Translations under genes and position numbers: made by a program
Source of the DNA: Aeropyrum camini SY1 = JCM 12091
GTDB taxonomy: Archaea > Thermoproteota > Thermoprotei_A > Sulfolobales > Acidilobaceae
Length of the DNA stretch: 64,000 nucleotides
Assembly (NCBI RefSeq): GCF_000591035.1
Contig: NC_022521.1
Span: 868,001 to 932,000, forward strand
Reading direction: 5' to 3'
Notes under the pieces: generated by a model
Seen by the model: only the letters and a program-made list of their open reading frames with translations
The model's database searches: none
What the model was told of the DNA's origin: nothing
Shown here: piece after piece, positions 8,332 to 16,455 of the stretch
How the letters are laid out: every line of letters starts with the position of its first letter
Position numbering within the stretch: the first letter of the stretch is position 1

Positions 8332-8862
8332 CTACCCCAGCTCCCTCCTCAGCCTCTCTATACCATCCTTCGTTAATAGGTTAACCATCTCAGTCCTATG
8401 TCTAACCTCGTCTCTCAACAGGTCCTCGGCGAGTTCTTCGGTGGCGGGGTCTACTCCGTGTGTGAGGTCGAAGAGATCCTTATACGCTTTTATAGCGCAT
8501 ATCTCGGCCTTAACCGCGGCTATTATGAACCCGTCGACGTCGTACGGATCCTCCGGAAGCTGAGGATACTTACAGCCAGATATCTCGTATAGCCTGGCGA
8601 AATCTCTGGGCGGGTCAACGTCAAAGTCCTGCAGCCTCTCCGCTATCATTCTTGCATGCTTGCCTATCTCCTCCTGCGCCTCCTTCATGAATATCTCAGC
8701 AATGGTCTCCGCATGGGGTCCTTTCACTGCCATTGCCGTATACATGTAGTAGTATCCAGCCACCCATTCGTCGGCGAAGGCCGAGAGAAGCTTCCTAACG
8801 ATCTCTTCCCTATTCGCACCGGGCGAGAGCTCGACGCCGAACCAGCTGTCCATAGATGCCAC
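8332..8862 (-). CDS. DPS-like ferritin superfamily protein (thioferritin/DPSL type)
   Basis: This is a four-helix-bundle iron protein that probably detoxifies peroxide and iron as a dodecamer. The 176 residues carry ferritin-like metal ligands in four helices: ADEW (31-33), EAQEEIGKHA (61-70), KAEICAIKAY (118-127) and DEVRHRTE (151-158). Cys97 and Cys122 are 25 residues apart, the spacing I remember for the paired cysteines of the Sulfolobus DPSL thioferritin. GTG start; ATG at 8853 is an alternative. A CATTAATACT TATA-like box lies near 8908-8916. It is the only gene between copA and the MerA-like reductase, which suggests a metal or oxidative stress block. Confidence 0.8.
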   Translation of the reverse strand: MASMDSWFGVELSPGANREEIVRKLLSAFADEWVAGYYYMYTAMAVKGPHAETIAEIFMKEAQEEIGKHARMIAERLQDFDVDPPRDFARLYEISGCKYPQLPEDPYDVDGFIIAAVKAEICAIKAYKDLFDLTHGVDPATEELAEDLLRDEVRHRTEMVNLLTKDGIERLRRELG

Positions 8863-8965
8863 CGAAATACTGTGGCGTAGTGGCGGCTGTTATGGACGCC
8901 AAATGCCAAAGTATTAATGCGTCTATCCAGCCGCATGGGGGCTGGTTGCAGTGGGTTGGTGGTGT

Positions 8966-10360
8966 TTAAAGGAGGCAGCAGGGCATTTTAGAGACGTCCC
9001 TATAGAAGGCTAGAGCGGCATATTTTATTCCTTCAGCTATGGATGGGAAGACGTGTATAGTGTCTATGACGTCGTCCACCGTCATCTCAGCTTTCAGTAT
9101 GTATGCCGCCCCGTGTATAGCTTCGGAAGCGTTGGGCGCCATCATATGGAGTCCCGCAACCTTCTTGGTCCTCGGGTCCACCACCATTTTCACAAACCCC
9201 GTGTCATAGCCCATTATCCTGGCTCTGGGTATCTGCGTCAGGTCAACGGTTCTGCAGGCACATACTCCGAGCTTCCTAGCTAGCTCACTCTCAGTTAGCC
9301 CCACGCTAGCGAACTCTGGGTCTGTAAACACCGCTCTAGGTATAACCGTGTAGTCCATCTCAATGTCCTCCCCAAGCGCGTTGAGAGCAGCGATGTAGCC
9401 CTCTCTAGCCGCTACCGGCTCTAGCTGGACCCCCCCTATACAGTCTCCCGCTGCGTAGACCCCGGGCGCCGCCCTCAGCCTCTCGTCGACAACAATAAAA
9501 CCGTCGCCACCGACCTGAACCCCAACCTTCTCGAGGCCGAGCCCTTGGAGAACAGGCTTTCTACCCGTGGCGAGATAAATGTGGTCCGCCTCCACGGATG
9601 CAGGGCCAGCTGGAGTCTCGTAGTCTATCCTCACCGCACTCTCCAGGGGCTCGATTCTAAGGGGCTTAGCCGAGGTCCTCACCTCAACACCATCCCTCTC
9701 GAGCACCTTCTTCATGTAGAATCCAGCCTCCGGCTCGTCCTTAGGCAGGAGCCTCCCACTGCGCTGGAGCAGAACCGTTTTGACGCCGCTCCTGGCGAAT
9801 ATCTGCGCTGCTTCAACACCCTGGGCCCTACCCCCTATCACGGCCACACTCTCCATGTCAGGCGGAGGTCCCTCGCTGAACAGCTTCTCGTTGTCGAGTA
9901 TTCTACCCGCCTTCTCGGCATCGGCGATCCCAGGTATAGGCGGCCTCCACGTCTTAGCTCCTACTGCAATTATAGCAGCCTTTCTGTAGCTGAACTCCCG
10001 GCCGCTGGCCTCAACAACCCCCGGCCCTTTAAACCTAGCTTTAGCGCGGAGGTAGTCAACACCAAGGCTCTCCAACAGGGACTCATACTTATCTCTCCGG
10101 AGGTCAGCCGATATCTTGCGGGCCGCCTCTAAAGCTTCCGAGAGGCTAATTTTGAGGCCGGCCTTGCGGGCTGTCGCGAGGCTGTAGAGGACGTGCTTCG
10201 ATGGTACGCACCCGAAGTTCACGCAAGTCCCGCCCAGGGGTCCTTCGCTCACCAACAGGACGCTAGCGCCGCGCTCTGCAGCGGCTACGACTGCTGAAAA
10301 GCCGGCCGCTCCTCCACCTATAACTATGATGTCGTACTCGCTTCGCAGCAAAACAGCCAC
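8966..10360 (-). CDS. merA: MerA-type mercuric reductase-like flavoprotein
   Basis: This is an FAD/NAD(P)-dependent disulfide oxidoreductase of the MerA/dihydrolipoamide dehydrogenase family. The 464 residues contain the FAD motif GGGAAG (15-20), the redox pair Cys46 and Cys51 (GGTCVNFGCVPSK), the NAD(P) motif VIGGRAQGVEAA, YAAGDCIGG, and a C-terminal Cys461-Cys462 just before the last two leucines. That terminal vicinal pair is the hallmark that delivers Hg(II) to the active site in MerA and is absent from dihydrolipoamide dehydrogenases. The N-terminal heavy-metal domain found in many MerA proteins is missing. GTG start with a TATATGCA box about 30 bases upstream (near 10388-10396). Confidence 0.85.
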   Translation of the reverse strand: MAVLLRSEYDIIVIGGGAAGFSAVVAAAERGASVLLVSEGPLGGTCVNFGCVPSKHVLYSLATARKAGLKISLSEALEAARKISADLRRDKYESLLESLGVDYLRAKARFKGPGVVEASGREFSYRKAAIIAVGAKTWRPPIPGIADAEKAGRILDNEKLFSEGPPPDMESVAVIGGRAQGVEAAQIFARSGVKTVLLQRSGRLLPKDEPEAGFYMKKVLERDGVEVRTSAKPLRIEPLESAVRIDYETPAGPASVEADHIYLATGRKPVLQGLGLEKVGVQVGGDGFIVVDERLRAAPGVYAAGDCIGGVQLEPVAAREGYIAALNALGEDIEMDYTVIPRAVFTDPEFASVGLTESELARKLGVCACRTVDLTQIPRARIMGYDTGFVKMVVDPRTKKVAGLHMMAPNASEAIHGAAYILKAEMTVDDVIDTIHVFPSIAEGIKYAALAFYRDVSKMPCCLL

Positions 10361-10403
10361 CAGACACTATGTTTACCGGGTTACATGCATATACTGGACG
10401 GCC

Positions 10404-10454
10404 CTATAGATTACACCGTCTTGATCTCACAGGGAAAATAAGCCTTAAACTCAT
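10404..10454 (-). CDS. Possible 16-residue leader peptide upstream of merA
   Basis: A 17-codon frame starts ATG just after a full GGAGGT ribosome binding site (about 10459-10464) and encodes MSLRLIFPVRSRRCNL. It lies between the lysM stop and the merA start, on the same strand. The only support is the strong Shine-Dalgarno at good spacing; the peptide is too short to judge by composition. It may be a chance match. Confidence 0.25.
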   Translation of the reverse strand: MSLRLIFPVRSRRCNL

Positions 10455-10498
10455 GTTTACCTCCTGATATGAGACGAAGCTTGTCTTGACCCACCTGA

Positions 10499-10927
10499 TC
10501 AATGCTCCCTCAGGACTATCATTGTGTAGGTGCTGTGCACTCCTTCGATGCCCCGAATATAGTCTATTAGCCTGTTTATATCCTCGATATCCTGTGCCGC
10601 CGCGATAGCTATGATGTCATAGTCCCCAGTAACCTCCATAACCTTCTCAACATGGGTGTAGGCGGCTATCCTCTCGGCCACCTGGGGCACGGGTCTAGTG
10701 TTGTTCGTTCTCACCAGTATCACCGCTGTGAAGCTGCCTGGGAGGCTATACTCGATTGTAAACCTCTTCACAACTCCGGACCGCACCAGCTTTTTGATTC
10801 TCTTCCTAACCGCCGACTCCGTAATCCCCAGCTCCCTCGCGATGTAGCTGTAGCTAGTTCTAGAGTTCCTTTTGAGTATGGATAGCAGTCTGAGGTCCTT
10901 CTCATCTAGCCCTGCCAGCTTCATCAT
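10499..10927 (-). CDS. lysM: Lrp/AsnC family regulator, probably LysM
   Basis: This DNA-binding regulator has an N-terminal winged helix-turn-helix (about 8-55, LGITESAVRKRIKKLVRSG) and a C-terminal RAM ligand-binding domain (about 70-142, VEKVMEVTGDYDIIAIAAAQDIEDINRLIDYI). The 142-residue length fits Lrp. It overlaps the end of lysZ by 4 bases, so it is co-translated with the lysine genes. In Sulfolobus the regulator in exactly this position, LysM, activates the lysWXJK operon when lysine is scarce. The same role here is inferred from context. Confidence 0.85.
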   Translation of the reverse strand: MMKLAGLDEKDLRLLSILKRNSRTSYSYIARELGITESAVRKRIKKLVRSGVVKRFTIEYSLPGSFTAVILVRTNNTRPVPQVAERIAAYTHVEKVMEVTGDYDIIAIAAAQDIEDINRLIDYIRGIEGVHSTYTMIVLREH

Positions 10928-11733
10928 ATCGTCACCAGCGTTCCCCTGTCCCCGTTTATGAGGCTGTGGAGTGGGGGGTCCCCTATAACCGCGTACGGGG
11001 AGCCCTCGGCTACCGCCTTGGCTGCCATAAGTATCTTCCGGTTCATGCCGATGCCAACCTTGGCGGCAATTCCCTTCGCATCGGCGACACGGATTCTCCC
11101 GACAACCTCACCCCCCAAAAGCACTCCCGGCACGCCTGCGACAAGGGCAAGGGGGATTCTGAGTGACGCGGCAAGGGCAGCGGCCATCTGGTCGCCGTCG
11201 ACGTTCAGCACTGTAACCCTGCCATCTACGACGCCGTAGGCTATGGGTGAGTATAGGATAGCGTCCACCCCCTGGAGAATGGACTCGAGGAAACCGCGGT
11301 CCACCTTCTCAATCCTCCCTGTATAACCCCCGGGGACCGCCTGCGGCCTCCCCCTCTCGTTAACAACCACGATCCGCTCCCTCCTTCTAGCATAGACGGA
11401 GAGCCCGTCAAGGCCGGTGAGGCTTACCACTCTAACCCCCCGGGACGCCAGCTCGGCGGAGATTGCGGTGGACAGTAGACCCGCCATGACCATAACATAT
11501 ACCTGAAGCTCCTCCCGGCTGGTGTAGCGGCTTCTGACTCCAGAGGGGTGGACTACATATCTAGGCTCCACCCCCATCCTCCTAGAATACTCGTCGACAA
11601 CACGCCCCCCGCCATGCACAATAACCAGCTTCCAGCCTCCACGGATTATGGAGGCTATTTCGTCGGCAATCCCGCCAAGCCTGGAGACTATAGAGCCTCC
11701 AATCTTGACAACGGCCACACTAGCCCTGGCCAA
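10924..11733 (-). CDS. lysZ: [LysW]-aminoadipate kinase
   Basis: This enzyme phosphorylates the side-chain carboxylate of alpha-aminoadipate while it is attached to the carrier LysW, the second step of the LysW lysine route. The 269-residue amino acid kinase fold protein has VVKIGGSIVSR at 8-18, the VHGGGRVVDEYSRRMG substrate loop, VLNVDGDQMAAALAASL and an ending typical of ArgB/LysZ. It sits 17 bases after lysY and overlaps lysM by 4 bases. It may also act on glutamate for arginine synthesis, as in some crenarchaea; the sequence alone does not decide this. Confidence 0.92.
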   Translation of the reverse strand: MARASVAVVKIGGSIVSRLGGIADEIASIIRGGWKLVIVHGGGRVVDEYSRRMGVEPRYVVHPSGVRSRYTSREELQVYVMVMAGLLSTAISAELASRGVRVVSLTGLDGLSVYARRRERIVVVNERGRPQAVPGGYTGRIEKVDRGFLESILQGVDAILYSPIAYGVVDGRVTVLNVDGDQMAAALAASLRIPLALVAGVPGVLLGGEVVGRIRVADAKGIAAKVGIGMNRKILMAAKAVAEGSPYAVIGDPPLHSLINGDRGTLVTI

Positions 11734-11750
11734 GCCCTACAACCCCCGTT

Positions 11751-12818
11751 TTAAGGCCTGATGGGTGGAGTATGGAGGCCCATCCACTCGTCGAAGCCTA
11801 GCATGGCGTTCATAGCGTAGACCGCCTGGCCCGCCGCCCCCCTGACTAGGTTGTCTATAGCTGCAAACCCTGTGATCCTTCCGGAATCCTCTTCTACGGC
11901 GAACCCCACTTCGGCGTACATGCTTCCCAGCACGTTCTTAACGTCCGGCGGGTCGCCTGGCAGGCCTGGGGCCATAGGTTTTATCCTAACCATTGGCGAG
12001 CCGCTGTAGAAGGATGCGTAAGCCGTGGCGGCCTCTCTGAACCCATAGCCTTCCCGTAACCAGGCATGGGCACTCGCTAGAACGCCTCTGGTCATCGATA
12101 CGGCGTGGGGCACCAGGCTCACCCTGATGCCCTCGCCAGCGAGCTCCCTCAGTACCTGGGCGGCCTCGGCGGCGTGCCTATGGCCCCAGGGGCTGTAGGG
12201 CCTGGCGGAGCCTTCTCGGAGGGGGTGGATGTTGTGCCTGCCGGGCCTGGAGCCCGCCTCGCTGCTCGCAGCCTTCACATCAACTATCAGTCCGTAACCC
12301 TTCTCTATCATGTTCGACGCCGCCAGGGGCGCAGCGGCCAATATCGCTGCGGTAGCGTTGCACCCGGGCACAGCCGACAGCCTGGCGCCCCTAAGCTTCT
12401 CCCCGTAGATCTCGGGCAGCGCGTACACGGCCTCCTCTAGGAGGTCTGGCCTGGGGTGCTTGAACCCGTATAAGGCGGGATAAAGGTCTGGATCCTTGAG
12501 CCTGTAGTCCGCGCTCAAGTCTACAACCCTAATCCCCGTTTCAAAGGCCTCGGCAACTATCACAGTGCCTACACTGTGTGGTAGTGCGTTGAAAACGACG
12601 TTGACAACCCCCATATCGACATCCTCTAACGCTTCGAACCTCAGACCCTGGTAGAACCCCCTTAGATGTGGATGAGCCGCGTGGATAGGCTTGCCTATGT
12701 ACTCTCTGCTGGTAGCCCACGCCACCTCCACACCTGGGTGCGTAGCCAGTATTCTGAGGAGTTCTCCACCAGTCATCCCCGAGCCTCCAAGAATACCCAC
12801 TCGAACCCGACTCGCCAT
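11751..12818 (-). CDS. lysY: [LysW]-aminoadipate semialdehyde dehydrogenase (reductase)
   Basis: This NADPH-dependent enzyme reduces LysW-aminoadipyl phosphate to the semialdehyde. The 355 residues have the Rossmann motif GILGGSGMTGGELLRIL, the catalytic cysteine in VPGCNATAAILAA, and the GRHNIHPLREGSARPYSPWGHRHAAE region of the ArgC/LysY family. It is the first gene of the minus-strand lysYZM operon and diverges from lysW. A TTTTTATT-type box in the intergenic region (12854-12861) could serve it, with only about 15 bases of leader. Confidence 0.92.
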   Translation of the reverse strand: MASRVRVGILGGSGMTGGELLRILATHPGVEVAWATSREYIGKPIHAAHPHLRGFYQGLRFEALEDVDMGVVNVVFNALPHSVGTVIVAEAFETGIRVVDLSADYRLKDPDLYPALYGFKHPRPDLLEEAVYALPEIYGEKLRGARLSAVPGCNATAAILAAAPLAASNMIEKGYGLIVDVKAASSEAGSRPGRHNIHPLREGSARPYSPWGHRHAAEAAQVLRELAGEGIRVSLVPHAVSMTRGVLASAHAWLREGYGFREAATAYASFYSGSPMVRIKPMAPGLPGDPPDVKNVLGSMYAEVGFAVEEDSGRITGFAAIDNLVRGAAGQAVYAMNAMLGFDEWMGLHTPPIRP

Positions 12819-12982
12819 ACACTAGTACCCAAGGCTTCTAGAAGACACACCAGTTTTTATTGTGTTCGCACTAAATTCTAGATGAAGGTTCGAAACGGGA
12901 ACCATATCTCTCCATGCTCCATGATTGAAGGCTTAACAGGAGGGTGCGGACAACAAGGGTCTAGCCGATGGAGGCGAGGACC
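12819..12982. promoter_or_regulatory. Divergent lysY/lysW promoter region
   Basis: This intergenic stretch separates the two lysine operons. It contains an AT-rich box (GTTTTTATTG, about 12853-12862) that reads as a TATA element on the minus strand for lysY, and CTAAATTC (12871-12878) that could serve lysW. Palindromic motifs TTCTAGAA (around 12837) and GTGTTCGCAC (12862-12871) are candidate LysM sites. For lysW, GGAGG at 12971-12975 precedes the ATG at 12983 by 7 bases and favours it over the ATG at 12968. Confidence 0.5.
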
Positions 12983-13153
12983 ATGACTACTGTAAGATGC
13001 CCCGTCTGCGGCCTCGATGTCAGCCTGCCCGAGGATGCTGTGAGTGGCGAGCTGATCGAGCATGACTGCGGCGTTGTGCTTGAGGTTGTTGAGAGCGGAG
13101 GCCAGTTTGCTCTAAGAGTCTTTGGAGGCGTTGAGGAGGACTGGGGGGAATGA
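12983..13153 (+). CDS. lysW: Amino-group carrier protein LysW
   Basis: LysW is a small acidic carrier. Its C-terminal glutamate is coupled to the amino group of alpha-aminoadipate and protects it through lysine synthesis. The 56 residues contain a zinc site (CPVCGLDV near the start, then HDCG) and end in EDWGE, the invariant tail that takes the substrate. I chose the ATG at 12983 because it gives the normal family length and has a good ribosome binding site; the upstream ATG at 12968 would add five residues. The stop overlaps the lysX start (ATGA). Confidence 0.93.
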   Translation: MTTVRCPVCGLDVSLPEDAVSGELIEHDCGVVLEVVESGGQFALRVFGGVEEDWGE

Positions 13154-13998
13154 GCGGTACTGCCACCATCCTGTTCATGTATGATATCGCAAGGCTGGAC
13201 GAGAAGATGCTGCTGGAGGAGCTGGGGAAGAGGGCTAGGGTTGAGGCTATACACACTTCCACAGCATACCTACCCCTAGGCGAGCCTCCTTTACAGGCTG
13301 ATCTAGCGGTTGTACGGGGTGTTAGCGGGAGAAGGCTGCTATACGGCGCTCTGGCGGTGGAGAGCTGGGGGTTGGAAGCTATAAATAGCAGCCAGGCGAT
13401 AGCGGCGTCCCAGGATAAAGCGTGGACTCACATGCTCCTGACCCGCCGTGGAGTACCGACCCCCCGCTCCATCTCTGTTCTAGACCCGGCCGCCCTACCC
13501 AAAGCTGCCAGCACACTAGGGTTTCCCGCGGTGTACAAGCCAGCTAGAGGCAGCTGGGGCAAGCTTGTCTCCCTCCTTAGGGACGAGGGCGAGGCTTCCC
13601 TCCTAGCCGGGGCCCTCGACTATGTTCAGGGCGACCTAAAGCTGGGGCTGGTGCAGGAGTATGTTGAGAAGCCCGGCAGGGATATAAGGTCGTTCTGTAT
13701 AGATGATACAGTCCCAGCAGCTATCTACAGGTACGCCAGCAGTCTCACCACAAACATGGCCGCCGGAGGCAAAGCAGCTCCGGCCCCTGTCACAGGAGAG
13801 CTTGAGGACCTCACCCTTAAGGCCTGCGAAGCGGTTGGCGTAGAAGTCGGGGGTGTGGATGTAGTTGAGTCACCCGACAGGGGACTCCTGGTTCTAGAGG
13901 TAAACCCCTCCACAGAGTTTAAGAACACCGTGAAGGTTACAGGGGTTAACGTGGCGGCCCTCATCGCCGAGCACGCTGTCTCCAGGGCAAGGCGCTAG
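13150..13998 (+). CDS. lysX: Alpha-aminoadipate-LysW ligase
   Basis: This ATP-grasp ligase joins alpha-aminoadipate to the C-terminal glutamate of LysW. The 282 residues show the RimK-like ATP-grasp pattern: GFPAVYKPARGSWGKLVSLL (about 122-142), EYVEKPGRDIRSF, and the metal-binding end GGVDVVE...LEVNPSTEFKNT. The STEFKN-type motif near the C-terminus is characteristic of LysX. In glutamate-preferring ArgX relatives this region differs, so lysine is the more likely product. Overlaps lysW by 4 bases. Confidence 0.93.
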   Translation: MSGTATILFMYDIARLDEKMLLEELGKRARVEAIHTSTAYLPLGEPPLQADLAVVRGVSGRRLLYGALAVESWGLEAINSSQAIAASQDKAWTHMLLTRRGVPTPRSISVLDPAALPKAASTLGFPAVYKPARGSWGKLVSLLRDEGEASLLAGALDYVQGDLKLGLVQEYVEKPGRDIRSFCIDDTVPAAIYRYASSLTTNMAAGGKAAPAPVTGELEDLTLKACEAVGVEVGGVDVVESPDRGLLVLEVNPSTEFKNTVKVTGVNVAALIAEHAVSRARR

Positions 13999-14014
13999 CA
14001 ACCCCTCCCATGGG

Positions 14015-15184
14015 GTGTCCTGGAGGATGCTGAAGCTTGTGAGGTTCTACGGCTATAGGGGTCTAAGGATCGTTAAAGGTAGCATGCAGTACGTGTGGGA
14101 CGACACGGGCAGGAGGTTTATCGACTGTCACGCCGGCCACGGGGCTGCGTTCCTAGGCCACTCGAACCCCACCATAGTGGAGGCGGTGGCTAGCCAGGCC
14201 CGAGAACTGATAGCAGCTTCATCAAGCTTCTCAACGCCGAGCCTAGAGGAGGCTCTAGCCGAGTTCTCCCGCGTTGCCCCTCCCTGGGCGGAGGAAATAG
14301 TGTTCCTGAACACCGGGTCCGAGGCTGTCGAGGCCGCTTTGAAAGCGGCGTGGCTGGCCACAGGCAGAAGGGGGGTTGTCGCTCTGAAAAACTCCTTCCA
14401 CGGGAGAACTCTTGCCAGCCTCAGCGTCACGTGGAACCCGAGATATAGGAGCGGAGCGCCCGTTCTCGACGCGACTTTCATAAGCCCCACGATCGACCCA
14501 GGGGATGTTGATAAGAGGGTTCCGAGGGATACCGCAGCCATCATCATAGAGCCGATACAGGGTGAAGGGGGGTTAACAAGGGTTAGCCCGGAGCTCGCCA
14601 AAGCTCTAAAGGAGGCAGCTGACAGGGTTGGAGCGCTTCTGATTTTCGACGAGATCCAAACCGGGTTCGGGCGTACCGGGAGGACCTGGGCCCACCTAGA
14701 GCTGGGGGTGGAGCCCGATATAATGACTGCTGGAAAGAGCATAGCCGGCGGGCTACCAGCCAGCGCGGTTGTCTCGAGGGATGGAGTCCTCAAGAGCCTC
14801 GCCGGAGGGCGCCATGGCTCAACCCACGCGGCCAACCCCCTCTCCATGGCTGCAGTAGCAGCGGCCTCAAGACTCCTGAGGGGGGAGGGCGTCCCTGATA
14901 AGGCGCGAAGGGCCGGGGCTCTGCTTGCCCAGCTCCTCCAGGAGAGGCTCGGGGGTTTAAGGCCCGTAAGGGATATCCGGGGCGAGGGCTTGATGCTGGG
15001 TGTGGAGCTTAGGTTTGATCCGGGTCCGGTGCTGAGGTGTCTACAGGAGTCTCAAAGCGTCCTGGCCCTGAAGGCTGGAGCCACGGTAGTGAGGCTCCTG
15101 CCACCCTATGCTATATCACGTCGGGACGTGGAGATGGTGGCGTATGGCCTCGAGCAGTGTATATGCCGGGAGGCTGGCTGCTAG
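14015..15184 (+). CDS. lysJ: [LysW]-aminoadipate semialdehyde aminotransferase
   Basis: This PLP enzyme of the ArgD class (class III) transfers an amino group from glutamate to LysW-aminoadipate semialdehyde, giving LysW-lysine. The 389 residues include NTGSEAVEAALKAAWLATGR, the FHGRTLASLS loop, IFDEIQTGFGRTG and the PLP lysine in TAGKSIAGGLPASA. The GTG start lies 16 bases after lysX; ATG at 14027 is an alternative. The end overlaps the lysK start by about 40 bases. Confidence 0.92.
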   Translation: MSWRMLKLVRFYGYRGLRIVKGSMQYVWDDTGRRFIDCHAGHGAAFLGHSNPTIVEAVASQARELIAASSSFSTPSLEEALAEFSRVAPPWAEEIVFLNTGSEAVEAALKAAWLATGRRGVVALKNSFHGRTLASLSVTWNPRYRSGAPVLDATFISPTIDPGDVDKRVPRDTAAIIIEPIQGEGGLTRVSPELAKALKEAADRVGALLIFDEIQTGFGRTGRTWAHLELGVEPDIMTAGKSIAGGLPASAVVSRDGVLKSLAGGRHGSTHAANPLSMAAVAAASRLLRGEGVPDKARRAGALLAQLLQERLGGLRPVRDIRGEGLMLGVELRFDPGPVLRCLQESQSVLALKAGATVVRLLPPYAISRRDVEMVAYGLEQCICREAGC

Positions 15185-16229
15185 GCTAGCCTTAGACCTT
15201 CTTAGAGTCTACACCCCTACAGGCGGTGAGGAGAGGTTGCACCCCGTCCTCGAGAAGTGGGCGTCTAAGCTGGGGCTTGGGTTCTCGGTGGATGCGTGTG
15301 GCAACGCCACGTTATCGGCAGGCCCCGACGGCCTCCCCGTGTTAGGGCTAGTGGGCCACCTGGACACGGTCCCCGGGATGCTAGAGCCCCGGCTTCAGGG
15401 CGACACTGTATGGGGGCGGGGGGCGGTGGATGCTAAAGGGCCTCTCGCCGCTATGATATTGGGGCTTCACATAGCCTCTAGAGAGGGTCTAGCGTGTAGC
15501 TCAGCCGTGCTCGGGCTTGTGGGTGAAGAGGGAGATAGCACAGGGGCCTGGGGTCTTGTGTCACGTGGTGCTACTCCTCTCCACGTAGTGGTGGGAGAGC
15601 CTACGGGGGGTGATGGCATAGCCATAGGCTACAGGGGGAGTTTAACAGTCGAGATAGAGTGCCGGGGTGAAGAGGGCCACTCCTCAAACCCCGGGGCGGG
15701 GGCGGCGGACTCGCTTGTAATGATCCTCTCCAACGTTCTCCATAATGACGCCAGAGCCACAGTCACCAGGCTCGAGGCCGGTACTGCAGCCAATGTCACA
15801 CCCGGAAGGGCGGCTGCAACAGTAAACCTTAGGTTCGAAGAGCCCGCTATAGAAGCCTTACGAGCGGCGGCTGAGCTGTGCGACTCCACCTATACTCGTG
15901 GCTGCTTCTGCTCTAGGATAAGCCTGCTCCACCCTGTAAAGACTAGCCTGTCAAACCCTACTGCAAAAGCCCTCGTCACGAGCCTGAGGAGCGAGGGCTT
16001 GAATCCGAGAATAGTGGTTAAGAGGGGTACAAGCGACATGAACGTTCTAGCATTAGCGACAAGGAGCATAGCAGCCTACGGCCCCGGCGACCCCCGGCTT
16101 AGCCACACCAGGCGCGAGCACATAAGAGTTGGCGACATTGTTAAAGCAGCGAGAGTCTACTCCAGAACCCTGATCAGCCTGTGTAGCCTAACGAAAGACC
16201 GCCGAAGCAAACTAGGTCCTAACAGCTAA
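15144..16229 (+). CDS. lysK: [LysW]-lysine hydrolase
   Basis: This M20-family metallopeptidase releases lysine from the LysW carrier in the last step. Metal ligands appear as GHLDTVPG, RGAVDAKGPL and GEEGDSTGAWG, followed by GYRGSLTVEIECRGEEGHSSNPG in the lid domain. The C-terminal SHTRREHIRVGD has the final histidine. The open frame continues upstream to an ATG at 15108, but the ATG at 15144 gives the usual length and has GGAGATGGTGG in front. It is the end of lysWXJK. Confidence 0.9.
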   Translation: MASSSVYAGRLAARLALDLLRVYTPTGGEERLHPVLEKWASKLGLGFSVDACGNATLSAGPDGLPVLGLVGHLDTVPGMLEPRLQGDTVWGRGAVDAKGPLAAMILGLHIASREGLACSSAVLGLVGEEGDSTGAWGLVSRGATPLHVVVGEPTGGDGIAIGYRGSLTVEIECRGEEGHSSNPGAGAADSLVMILSNVLHNDARATVTRLEAGTAANVTPGRAAATVNLRFEEPAIEALRAAAELCDSTYTRGCFCSRISLLHPVKTSLSNPTAKALVTSLRSEGLNPRIVVKRGTSDMNVLALATRSIAAYGPGDPRLSHTRREHIRVGDIVKAARVYSRTLISLCSLTKDRRSKLGPNS

Positions 16230-16347
16230 ACCCACAGCTCACCAGGAAACGTAGAATGGGGGGATGGAGAGTCTCTGCTTCCGAAGCCCCCGCAACTCGG
16301 GCTATGGGGAGGGTCTCAAGCACTGACGCCCCCCTACAACCCCCACT

Positions 16348-16420
16348 GTATTAATGTAATTGATCATCTATTCAGGATCAGAGAGAATTCTCTCACTGCT
16401 TTGCGAAGTTTAGATTTTAG
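16348..16420 (+). promoter_or_regulatory. queC promoter region with a 14-bp perfect palindrome
   Basis: The palindrome GAGAGAATTCTCTC (16381-16394) lies about 20 bases upstream of a TATA-like TTTAGATTTTAG (16409-16420), which is placed correctly for a start near 16443, a short way before queC. A second AT-rich element, GTATTAATG (16348-16356), lies upstream of the palindrome. A perfect 14-bp palindrome here suggests a dimeric regulator site. No regulator gene is adjacent. Confidence 0.45.
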
Positions 16421-16455
16421 AGTCCTCGCTAACGCACCGAGTTAGAGGGTCGGTC

